Shown piece by piece: positions 1 through 10,734 of a DNA stretch of 64,000 nt. The notes beneath the pieces were generated by a model. That model was not told the DNA's origin. It made no database searches and worked only from the letters and a program-made list of their open reading frames with translations. Position 1 is the first letter of the stretch, and each line of letters opens with the position of its first letter. The DNA comes from Luidia sarsii (taxonomy: Eukaryota > Echinodermata > Asteroidea > Paxillosida > Luidiidae). The translations under genes and the position numbers were made by a program. The DNA lies in the NCBI GenBank assembly GCA_949987565.1, contig OX465115.1:6598566-6662565 (forward strand). The letters are read 5' to 3'.

Positions 1-1140
1 CGTTTTGACTGGATGTCAGTGGTAGGGTCGTGTCAAGGTGATTGTTGCATGGGAAGTATTCTGATTGGTTTTTTCTTTACTCTGATCACACCTGTGACTA
101 GACAGGTGGGTTCCATTCTGACCAGAGGGGTGTCATTTACACAATGGACTGTTCCAGAAAGTCTGGGTTAATGTTTAACTTGCTATTTGGTTGCACATGC
201 TGGCACTTGGCACTCATGAGTTGAATGATGTGAAGGTCAAATCATGATTCGGCATTACAATGTGGCGGCAAATTATGAAAAAAATTGCACAAACATTTTC
301 TGGGGACATTTCCTTGTCAGCTCTATTCCAACACCTTGAATAGGCGAGTTGAAAAAAAAATTGAATAGGCGAGTTTTTTCCTTTGAAGTGAAATATCAGC
401 TTAAAATTGTTGTAGTTGAAGGCCAGGGTTTTGAAGTCTAGGGAAGGATTTTGTTTATGTAAGCCAGAGGGGTACTAGGGTGTACCCATGGATATAAAAG
501 GCTGTATGGAATGAAACCTGTGGAAATTCCAGAAACTAGAACAAAAGATGAATGTATTGAATGAGCCAGTGTCTGCTTGAAATGGGACGGACACAGCAGG
601 ACACATTCATGTGTAGTATTTAAGTCTAACAAACTGCTTCATAATTTTAATTGGTGTGGGAAAGATTTTTGAATAAGTGATTCCACCTGTACATGGGCTT
701 GTACTGTACTCGTAAAAAACACAGCAGGCCTATGTAGAGTACATACAGTTTGAGTTCATTTCGTGTAACATACTGAACATTCCTTTCTTAAGACTCAAAT
801 CAATAGGCACGTTCTGAATCCTTTCGCAAACAGAATTGCCAACATTCTTTGCAAATGTCCGATTGTAACATTATATAATCCTTTCTACACATGTACTTTT
901 AAAAGTGACTCAGATTTTCCAGGCTTCTTATACATGTATATATGTGCATGTATTGGTGATCACTTTGTATGCTTGAGTGAATAAGTAGGCCTTACTAATT
1001 AAGTTTGATTTACTAAAGTAAAAGAAAAATAGAGGGCCCGACATTTTGATCCCAGAGGGACTTTTTAAAAAGTCAGCAATCTTATTAATTTGTATTTCAT
1101 ACATGTACAGTAATTACATCTGCATTACATGTAAGGGCAG

Positions 1141-1240
1141 GAAAGCTATGTATACATGTACATGTATATATGTACATGTAAGGTAGTAGAGCACTGGCAC
1201 CGGTACATGTACATGTACATTGTACAGTACAGTGTACCTT
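1141..1240. repeat. GTACATGTAC palindromic simple-repeat tract
   Basis: This is a run of TACATGTA and GTACATGTAC units. The unit is self-complementary, so both strands read alike and the tract can form cruciforms. The same motif recurs over the whole window, also inside the Kolobok-like element near 56240-56400. Confidence 0.7.
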
Positions 1241-3728
1241 AATAATCCCGGCAACAAAAATCAATTTTTCTTTCCCTTTTTCACAAATTGCTTATAATTT
1301 TTCCCAGTCATTTTTTATTCCCTTGGTTTGTTTTTACTAACAGTTGTACAATCAGTTACACAAAAAGGCGTAAAATTGGTGCTTAATTGTAAGGAACGTA
1401 CAGTACATGTACGCTGTAGGCAAAGAAATGCAAATTACACATGTCAGTATGCAGAGATGTGTGTGTTTGAAAAGTGAATACGTGTACTTGGTTTTCTCAT
1501 GCAGCTGTTACTATCCATATATTGTACACGTGCAAAACTGATTGAATAAAAGTGATTTGCACACAATTACCATACATGTACTGTACACTGTAAGTGACAT
1601 GCTCAAATGGTTGTATCCGTGGACATATTTATCCGTCATGCAAATGATTTTTCAAATGCCAATACACTATGCTTTCTAAATATAAGTACATGTACACTGT
1701 ACTGTACATGTACTGACTCCATCTGTTGTGCTGCAATTTAAGTTTTATGGACCTAGTGTACATGTACAGTATTTATGAATTTCCAAATGATAGGCAGAGA
1801 TGCACACTAGCTGTCCCAAAACAATGAGTTACATCTTTCCATGCTCCATGGTTACATGTTCCAGCTCTTCTCATTCATTGTACACATGGTGGTACACAGA
1901 CAGGAACTTCAAAAACACTGTACGTGTTAGTTTATAGTACACTGTATATATAGGCCTATGTACCGGTATAATGCACGTGCCAATCTGACTTCATTTTTGT
2001 CTTGCATAATTTTGTTTTTGAGACAAATATACCTGAGGTGGTCCATCACAGAAGTGAAGTAACCCAATCCCCACCTCATAGTTGACCATGCAAGGGAAAG
2101 CACGCTCCACAGCCCTACATATGCACGGTGTAAATTGTGTGACTGAGTGTGACTGAATGCACTGCACATGTACAATGTACATGTGAGTAAAACAGTTACT
2201 GTCAGCCTGTAACCATTCAAAGAATGACAAAATGTAGCCATCAAGTTCAACTCCAAGTTCCAACAAACTGACGGAACATTTTTCCACCTGACCTTTTCCC
2301 ACTGGCATCATGTTTCCTCATAAATATCGCCATCCTGATCATGATCAATGTTTAAACATCGTGATATAAAATCTGAGGAATGCAATGAATGTTGCCAAGT
2401 GCTACTTTACAGCTTTACAGTACTGTATGTATGATGTAGTGTACCCAGTAACTCTACCCACTCCCAGTTGGGTTAGGGGGGCAAATGTGCACCCCACCCT
2501 GTTACCCGGCTGGTGACAGGTGCCTGGCACATGCTAGCATGTAGAGTCAGTGGGTGAAAAGCAAACCGGATGGGGTATGCAAGGACAAGTACACTGTCTG
2601 AATACATTCCAGACCATCTACATGTATACAGTACTCTATGGGCCATGAGAAACTTCATTGAGATGGACACTGGTGACTGAAATGCCAGCCCAACTTATGT
2701 GTGGAATGTGATGACGTCATTACATCTAGACCCATAGGATAGGATACCTTCCAGACAGTGTGAATACACAATAGACATCTGGCTGTACATGTACACTGTA
2801 CTAGTATGCACATCATCTATATTACATGTAAATCCTGCTCCCTTAAGACATTTAAAAAATCATTGCATGAAGCTTAGAGTTTCTCTCAGCCCCCTCAGGT
2901 GCAAAATGGAACAATCCTATGATTCCAATTTACTGCAGCATCTAAGCAGAGTATCCACTGTACTGGCAGCCTCCATGTCAGAAAAAGGGGTTGACATTTG
3001 TCTGGTCTGAATGTTTACTTGAGGTGATTCGTTGAATCATTCCATAGATTTCTTTCACGCATTGATGTTCTTGTCAGTGAACAAAGCGTTGCTATTGTGA
3101 CTGGTTGCTAAAACACACCCACCCTGAACTATTCAATTGATAAAAGCATCCTGCATGTGTGTACAAGCGGTGACGTGTGACTACAGACAAGAAAAACACA
3201 TTTTGGATCAAAAAATGAGAATGTGACGTACATTTGTGAGAGTTTCTCAGACTCTCTTATTTCTGCATGGATGGATTGGTTGGGATACTGTATAGGACTA
3301 CTGATTTGATTGGGAATAAAAAACCCAGAACCTGTTCAATAAATCCTGGGGTTTTAAGAGTGTGAGCCAGATGGCAACTGATAGGGGGCCTATAACTTGC
3401 TTATTACCATGTACATACGGTACATGAATGTGATGAGGAATGTTTGCAGTGACACCATGACAACGCATCTCTAAAGTTTGAGAAGGAGTATGTGGCTCTG
3501 AAAAGATTTCTGTGTTTCTATATTGTGAACATGCTAACAAGTAACATGCCGAATCTAGAGTTTAGCAAGCTCGTGTCTCACTATACATGTGCTATGCACA
3601 AGTCAATCCCTAGGGCGAGTGCTTATGTATTGCGTTGTGCGCATGTGTGCATGGTTTTCCATGTGATCGATTCAGTCTCCAAATCAGTGGAGAAGGGAAG
3701 CAGGAGCTTTTGGTGATCATTGCGCCGT

Positions 3729-3785
3729 ATGTATGTATACATGTACACTGTACACTGTACATGTACATGTACGTGGAATCACGTA
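3729..3785. repeat. GTACATGTAC palindromic tract
   Basis: Clustered ACATGTACA and TACTGTACA palindromes form a simple-repeat tract with no coding content. Confidence 0.65.
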
Positions 3786-4653
3786 CTGTACATAGCCTAC
3801 ATGTAGGCATTATGCACACTGACTACACATGATTGTCCAGCAAGATGACTCAGATTCACTAATAGTATGTTCTTCAAAATGATGATGGCCACTATATATT
3901 TACATTGTACATGTGCTCACCTCTGACCCGGCCTTTGGCCTTTGACCCACACATGCCTTTATCGATCCTGGCAGCATGATATCATGCACTGTGATCTGTA
4001 GTGTGCATTTGGCACAAACTTCGCGCAAAGACTTGTCTGGGTCGTACCCTTTAAGGTCCTGTAATTACTCCCCTCACTCCTGAGCAAACTATATGCTGTA
4101 CTGAATGCAAAAACAAATCTACAATTTCATGACAATTCTGTACGTACCGTGTATTTTCAGGTTTTTACATGGAATAATGGATGAACCTGAGCCTATCAAC
4201 GAATTCATATTTAATTTTTAAAGGGCATATTAATTATTATGTCATTCAATCATCATGAACTACATTGCAATTTTATGTCTACCAAAAAAGGCAAAAAAAA
4301 CCCCACTGAATACTGATCTGAGCAGAAAATCACAATCACAAAGTCAAAGGAAAAGGTACGTGTAGTTTTACAAGCAATTATCAATAAAGAAAATTCACTG
4401 ATATAAAACTCACCATATGTCAATTGATTTAAATCTTTCATATTCACATTAATTTACAGTGTAACAACATTTATGAGGGGTTAACAAATAAGAGTAACCG
4501 TACATCATTCGAACTCTACACCCTGCATGAGGGCCGGTTGTGTGCCGTTGCCTGGTAACAGCCAAACGGACAATCAAAAAGTCGGACAATACAGGAATTA
4601 GTTGAAGAAGTATTAATTCACACACCAATCAGAGAAGTAGTGGAAAGAAATAC

Positions 4654-4845
4654 CTGTCTCTTTTTCTTGAATTTCATGAACGCATCTTGCAGACTTCCTC
4701 GAGCTTTGCCCATCTTGTGCGATCCGCCGAACACGTCAAAGCTTTCAACTTTGCCTTTGTCGTTTTGTTCAGTTCCTTCCCCGTCCAAATCGACGTCTTT
4801 TTCTGATCCCAAGTGCGTTGGTTTTTCAACTTCGATCAAGTTCAT
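4654..4845 (-). CDS. First coding exon of an unrecognised gene (partial)
   Basis: An ATG at 4845 on the - strand opens 64 codons that end at 4654 exactly at a CAG|GTATTT donor, leaving phase 0. The peptide is acidic and polar at first (MNLIEVEKPTHLG...) and ends in a basic stretch, SLQDAFMKFKKKRQ. The composition suggests an unstructured, probably nuclear N-terminus. The upstream side (4846-5360) lacks repeats and has more CpG than its surroundings, as expected of a promoter. I do not recognise the family. The rest of the gene must lie at lower coordinates, and no second exon was found in the window. Confidence 0.5.
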
Positions 4846-6558
4846 GACGAAAATCCACGGAAAATACTAGTTTTACTGAATTAAGTTATAACTTAGATTT
4901 GACCGTTCGTGGAATCATTGCTGATTAAATTCTAAAACAGAACTCAGAAGAAAACCCGCGTCATTTTTAAAACTTATCACATCCGTTGCGATGGATCGTT
5001 CAAATGATAAGGTCTACAATTATGATGCAAATGTCGACCCGATTACAAATACAATACAAATTAAACGTTCAACTTTCGCGCTTCCAACATGTAAATTAAT
5101 CCAGTCAGAGCCACGTGTACTAACCGCCATCATGCCATGGTCGTCGTCTAGTAAACAGAAATTGTAAACACTGAAGTTCACGCTGTCGTAGGACTAGGAG
5201 TAAAGGTCAAAGTTTTATCATCGCATTATGCGATTTTTATTTATCCGATCGGCCATCGTTCGTATGCGCGCTTTATGGTGGTCGTGAAGGGCGCCCTCAA
5301 TTGTTTGATAAACTTTTTACAAAACTGCGCGGTGTACATCGAAGACAGCTAGGTGTTTCTGTTCACTGGTTTCACTTTAGTTTTCGCCTGATTGACGATT
5401 TAATTGATTGCTGAGGGATTGTATTCTGCGGTGCATTTTCAAACCCCTTTATTCTCAAGCGCCTTCTTTTATTGTCTGATTAAAACAAAATATTATCTAA
5501 TGTCTACTCTGGCGGGATTTAGACCCTTGACTTCGTTTTCTTGGGCAGGTGTCCCAACCTTTCAGCTGTCCGATTTTCTTGATGTTAATGTGAATGGTAT
5601 TCTTTCAGAACTTATGATTACATTATAGAAACTGCGGAACCAGTTTCAGTAGCTTGTGCTATATATTATCTTCTGATATTTATAAGGCAATCAGTTATTT
5701 ATTTCCATGTTTCATGAAGACAGTTTGAAAAGTTGCAGAATACAATAACATTTTGTTTCCAAATGAAAGCAAGCCTTCACACTTGAAAATACTAGTACAC
5801 AGCATGAACCAATCATAATATTATGCATGTATATTACAAAATATTGATACTTTTATTTTTGCATTTCACAGTGAGGTTCAATACTCGAGTCACATTTAGA
5901 GGAACATCAGGTAAGGTATGTCTATTCTTCTGCCATCAATTAAAACAAAATCAAATAAAAAGGGGCCTTATTTCGCTAAAAAACAAAGATTGAGTACCAA
6001 ACATTCAATTTTGACCTTTAGGAAAGGAACACATCTGACTCTAATGTTGTGAAGATTCTTAAAATAAAAGACAAAACAAATAAAGCCTTTCTGCCTTTAA
6101 GAAAGGTCCTGCAAGGATTGAAATGTCAGGCCCTCTAAATCAACCAGCAGTTTGCAACATTTGTGGGTTGTGTATTATTTTGTTTCTATAAAATTATCCA
6201 AATACATTCAGGTATGAAAAAATCTAATTGATAATATTCATTAGTGGAATAAGCAATCTTCTATTATGAAGACTACGCCGATGAATGCAAACTGTTAGAA
6301 ATATGCTTGTGTTTGTTAGGATTGAAATGGTTCAATATTTAATTACTTCTTCTTTCAGTCATCTATCAGTTGATCTCCAATTTCTTTGTCAGTTGTGTTA
6401 TTTCTTCTTCTGTATTCCTGAGAGAAATGGAAGAAAAAACATAACTTGTGAGTATACACATCTTACAAATGAAACAGGATAGACAATTATGGACATAACC
6501 TATTAATTAGATTAATCATAAACATTCCATTTTGATCTGAATATGTGTATTACTGAGA
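4846..6558. other. Intergenic interval, possible promoter at its left end
   Basis: This lies between the start of the 4845 gene and the 3' end of the NOL7-like gene. 4846-5360 is CpG-richer and free of repeats, so it is a plausible promoter for the 4845 gene (inference only). 6090-6165 holds a degraded + strand Penelope terminal block ending in CAGTTTGCAACATT. I see no exon. Confidence 0.4.
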
Positions 6559-8850
6559 TCACCTTTTAGTTTTTGTCTGTGGAAATTTACGCCTGGTTTT
6601 CCTGCCTTCTTCAGTTTTCTTGAAAGGTTTTTTGCCGCTACAGAGAAAAGAGAACCAGAGTAAGAAATCTAACAATACTTCCTCAGAAAAATGTCCTGCT
6701 GAGATAAAACACAGGCTTGGAAAATCCAATCAGGAAAGCACTGCATACATTGCTTACCCCAGATTGAGTGGGGGGAATGCTCACTGAATTCCATTCTTAC
6801 CGCTGCAAAAATCATGTTATATCTGATACTATACTCTTATTGATTTGTCATTGATCTTATTTAAAATTTTCCCTAGGTGCCATGATTAGAGAGTGATCAG
6901 AGGTTACAAGTTTGTAATCATTTAATTTCTTTCATGTCATTACTTGATTCTCGTGGTATTCTGCATCCATACATCTGAGTCTTAAGGAAGTCAAGAGCTG
7001 CTTCATGTGGAGGTGGCTGGACAATCTTAGATGTTTGGATGATTTGAATGTTGGACTGAGGAGTCGTGTCTTCCCAATCCTCCTCACTGTCCAACTCCAA
7101 ATCCTCCTCCTCCTCCTCATCTGCCTCCTTCTTCGAGTCTTCAGTCCTTGGTTGTCCTAAGCTGTATCAAATAATACCATGAAATACAAATGCATCGTTA
7201 GCATCATAAAAGTATAAGACTTCAGCCATGACATTTACAGGCGTTGTACAAATTTCAACAGACTTCCTGACTTATGTTCAGTGAAGCTCATAACATGTTT
7301 TGTTTCATATTAGTATTGAGCATAGTGTTCTTATTAGTGTTGACTACATATCAATGAAAGAAAAACCATCACTGAATTACATTCTTACTAACGTAGTCCA
7401 CCACTTGACAAATCCAATGATGAGTTTGGTCATCAAGTGGTAAAGACATCTGCACGGTTTGAATCCCACCAAAACTGCCTGAAGCAGACAATTGGGAAAA
7501 GCACAGCATACATTGCTAACTACACATCAGGTAGCACAAACCCTCACTGAATGACATTCTACATGTACCTGATGCATATGATAATCGCAGTGGCTGTTGT
7601 TACGGCAGTCGTCCGTGTGGTTCCCTGACTTGATTGTATTTCGTCAGCATTGCAGGCTGGTTGAACCAGTCTATTAGCTGATAGTCTGGTTCCAAGAGCT
7701 AAACATCCTGACAAATACTGTGAAGTCAGGGAACCACACGGACGACTGCCGTAACAACAGCCACTGCGTATGATAATGCATGTTTAATTGTAATAAGTTG
7801 ATATACCTTGTCTCTATGGTTGCATCTTGTTGCTTGCTGAGTTCTGTAAGAAGTGCTTCAGGAAGGCGAGCTTTGCTCAGAGAGACTTTCTTCAGTTTCT
7901 GCTCCTTGAGACGTCTGTCTCTTTCTCTCCGACGTTCTTTGACCTTCAACTTTGTTCTGGAAATCACAAAATGGAATTATAGTAACGCTCTTGATTCAAT
8001 AAAGGCATGAGTTGAGAAGGAATCAAATGTTTGTGAGTAATCCCAAGATGGTGCTCCAGTCTCAACAACTCTTATGGTATAGTAATCTTCTAATAATCAG
8101 GGTTTTGAAGAAACTTTCCACACCCAAAAAGGTCCCAAATAACAACACAGAATGAGAATAGCGCCAGCATCCTCTCGTTTTAGTTCATATGAATTTAGCT
8201 GGTGTTCATGAAGGTTCGAAGAAAACCAACAGCAAAATGTATGGCAAGTGAAAATTGGCAGGCCAGTTGAATTAAAGTCTTAAAATTTAGTGGGCCTGAC
8301 GTTTCGATCCTAGCAGGACCTTTCTCCAAGGCAGAGTGACAAGGACAAAACAGATACATGTACACGAAGCAAGGGGGGGGGGGGAGAGTGAATAGGACAC
8401 GGATGAGAAACAAAGGACAAAGAGTGAAGCTGGTAGGGAGAGATCAAAGGGAAGGGCAAGGAGTAGGGTAGGGATTAGTGAGAAGAGGGGGAAAGATCAA
8501 AGAGAAGGGCAAGGAGTAGGGTAGGGATTAGTGAGAAGAGGGAGAAAGATCAAAGAGAGAATGTGAAGGACTGAACACAAAAGAAGGATTATCAGAAAGC
8601 TGTGAATTAAAGTCTGGTAGAATATCTGGTGAGCTTGAGTTTGTGATAATTGATATAGACAAGGAGCCAATAGTGCGTGTCAACAGAGTGACCCGAGTCC
8701 AACCTCTTAAGATCTTGGAGTGCATCTGATATTGACTGTAATGCTTCCTCTCTTCCTTGGTTGAAGGAAACAGTGTCTGGTGCCTCATCATCACTCTCTG
8801 TCTCTGTCATCTTAGGTTGCTGCTTCCTCATCGTCAATGTTCCAGATCGT
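6559..8850 (-). CDS. NOL7: NOL7-like nucleolar protein gene (four exons seen, incomplete)
   Basis: Four - strand exons fit the NOL7 order: 8850-8704, 7956-7807, 7161-6944 and 6637-6559 (stop TGA at 6561-6559). The first three join in phase through AG|GT.. borders. The first holds an acidic SDDEAPDTVSF segment like the NOL7 DDEAP motif. The second is a charged helix (KERRRERDRRLKEQKLKK) followed by LPEALLTEL. The third has a Glu-rich run and ends in AALDFLKTQMYG. The last is a basic tail (RRKFPQTKTKR). NOL7 is a nucleolar protein linked to small-subunit rRNA processing. Two parts are missing: the first exon with the start codon above 8850, and probably an exon between 6944 and 6637. The third exon ends with one spare base while the last needs two, and the conserved NOL7 segment expected between them was not found. 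Confidence 0.7.
7586..7768 (+). mobile_element. 183-bp fold-back MITE with 9-bp target duplication
   Basis: The element starts CGCAGTGGCTGTTG and ends with its inverse. Arms of about 55 bp match almost perfectly and then diverge toward the centre. It is flanked on both sides by TATGATAAT (7577-7585 and 7769-7777). Long terminal inverted repeats plus a 9-bp duplication are typical of Mutator-like (MULE) derivatives. It sits in a NOL7 intron, and a second 183-bp copy lies at 9095. Confidence 0.85.
8281..8602 (-). mobile_element. 5'-truncated Penelope-like copy in a NOL7 intron
   Basis: The copy starts with the family terminal block (TTAAAATTTAGTGGGCCTG, then the GTTTCGATCCTAGCAGGACC hairpin) and continues through the family 3' untranslated region, where poly-purine GGGAGAGATCAAAGG units occur. 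It is bounded by a 13-bp target duplication, TGAATTAAAGTCT, at 8268-8280 and 8603-8615. No protein-coding part is left in this copy. Confidence 0.85.
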
Positions 8851-9094
8851 CTGTAAAATGGTAGGAAAGAAGTTCAAATATCAAACAAAGTACAGAATAG
8901 GGTACATGACTCCTACACTGTAGGGTGTAGGGTGATTAAGCCATTTTAAACATTCAGTTTTCAGCTATACAATTTCTAAGCATAGTTACAAATATTAATA
9001 TTAATTATGCCATGGGGTCTGTTTAGTGTAAGTCACTTAGTGTTACTTCGTACTTGTTTAGTTGTTAAAAAAAACTTAAAAAGTTAAATGTTAC

Positions 9095-9277
9095 GCACTT
9101 GCTGTTGTTACGGCAGTCGTCCGTGTGGTTCCCTGACTTCACAGTATTTGTCAGGATGTTTAGCTCTTGGAACCAGACTATCAGCTAATAGACTGGTTCA
9201 ACCAGCCTGCAATGCTGACGAAATACAATCAAGTCAGGGAACCACACGGACGACTGCCGTAACAACAGCCACTGCAT
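9095..9277 (-). mobile_element. Second 183-bp fold-back MITE
   Basis: This has the same length and sequence family as the 7586 copy but in inverse orientation. It is flanked by the 9-bp duplication AAATGTTAC (9086-9094 and 9278-9286). The left terminus has drifted (GCACTTGCTG for GCAGTGGCTG). Confidence 0.85.
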
Positions 9278-9461
9278 AAATGTTACTAGATAAATGTACA
9301 ACGCACATGTTGTATCCATGGTTGTATACATGTACAGTACCAGTCGGCTCTTCACAGGGTGATGACCTGCGCGCGCACCACGAGTGTGGACTGTTATTGC
9401 GAAACAGCAAATAGCCGTCGTGCGGGTATACGTCACGAGACTAAGCGCTGATTGGTCGAGG

Positions 9462-9488
9462 CGCCAGGTTCGGATTCCGAACCTGGCG
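9462..9488. repeat. 27-nt palindrome with 13-bp arms
   Basis: CGCCAGGTTCGGA is followed by one base and then its exact reverse complement. It lies directly beside the CCAAT/CRE-like motifs, so it may be a dyad regulatory element or simply a small fold-back. Confidence 0.75.
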
Positions 9489-9730
9489 GAGACGTTGACG
9501 GGAAATTTACAGACAGTATTTTGGTGAGTTTCTGCCCGTTTTTCGGAAAAGTATTTTACCCACGATGTTTTGAGTTATCTGATCACATTCAGTATACATT
9601 TGGGATCAAGTGCATGTCCTTAGATTGTGTGTGGCGATTTTCAAAAGGGTGGAAAAAGGGGGCGATCGGGACAGTGGTGTCTCCAAAATGGTAAAAACAA
9701 AAACCTCGCTATAATTTTGTACATACGTTC

Positions 9731-9775
9731 CCGTAACCCTCAGGTCTCCGACCTTCGGGAGGCTGAGGGTTACGG
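9731..9775. repeat. Stem-loop with 13-bp perfect arms
   Basis: CCGTAACCCTCAG at 9731-9743 pairs with CTGAGGGTTACGG at 9763-9775 across a 19-nt loop. No U-run or coding context points to a terminator or other RNA role. Confidence 0.7.
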
Positions 9776-10734
9776 TTACCGCAACTAAAATGTTACTTGT
9801 TAATGTTAGTTTGTTACTGTTACTAGCACTTGTACTTTGTAGCAGTGTTGTTAGTGTTTGCTAATCAAAAAAGATGTCCAACCCTTGCTGCTTTACAGCG
9901 TCTTCATTATAACATAATGTTACACTTTCATGTTGAATGTATAGTAGCTCGTAGGAGTAAGACTTTCTTAGAGAAGCCACTAATCTAATAAAATCCTATT
10001 TTGAGCGCATGTTACTTCGTCCATACACAGCTGAAACTACATTTTTCGATTACCGGTAATAATAATACACAATTGTACAGATTAAATTACAACGGTATTT
10101 GACTTACAGTTTCACAGACTCTGGAATTGTTTAAGTAGTTTACTGAGTAAAGGGGAAAATTACGACGTTATTCGGACACGTAAATACAGTCTGTGCAGCG
10201 TGTTCTGTGCTTAGTCCAGATCCAACGTCAACGATGACACTCTAGCTGCACATGTACATCGCCTCGATCTCAAACCACGCACCTTGTTATGATTGGATTC
10301 GTTTGATTTAGCCTGTTGGTGAGGTTATCAGGGTAGCACGTTTTCATCTCATTGACTACAGCTTGAAATAATACATAAGTCTATGGGCATTGTCTGAAGC
10401 CGCTCGCCTGTACCTTACATTGACATGTGTGTAAACTAGAGTCGTAGCCGATTTGTTTGAAAACGGCTTTACGCTGTATGCGAATGAAGCAGTTACGGCT
10501 TCTAACTACACGTGAGTCAATTGAGGCCGTTAGCGGGCAGCCGCAGCCATTTCCTATAGACCTGTATGTTATTTGCAGTCGTAGCCATTACATGCGGACT
10601 AGGCCTTAGACTGGTACCCGCTTACCGTACTGCACAGTGAAGTTACATTATAATGTAACTTTATGTACGGTACCCAACCTCCCACGACATTTACGATCTG
10701 TTTGTGTGCCGCAGGTCTGATCTGCATTTTCATC

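Larger units (their letters stand above)
1..4617. other. Gene-free left flank
   Basis: I see no convincing exon here. The stretch is AT-rich and studded with short palindromic GTACATGTAC-type tracts (about 1141-1240, 1575-1590, 1683-1720, 2160-2185, 2783-2805, 3735-3782). A degraded Penelope-family terminal block lies near 1034-1075. A partial copy of the CTGAYGA-type element lies near 3430-3510 on the - strand, recognisable by its TTTGCAGTGACACCATG end. If the unrecognised gene starting at 4845 continues leftward, its later exons should lie here or beyond the edge, but I could not pick them out. Confidence 0.5.
9287..10734. other. Interval between NOL7 and EMC1, with two perfect inverted repeats
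   Basis: I could not place the missing first NOL7 exon here. At 9429-9457 there is a TACGTCAC motif and an inverted CCAAT box (GATTGG), which together look like a promoter for the - strand gene. Perfect inverted repeats occur at 9462-9488 and 9731-9775. The rest is unremarkable AT-rich DNA up to the EMC1 start codon. Confidence 0.4.
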
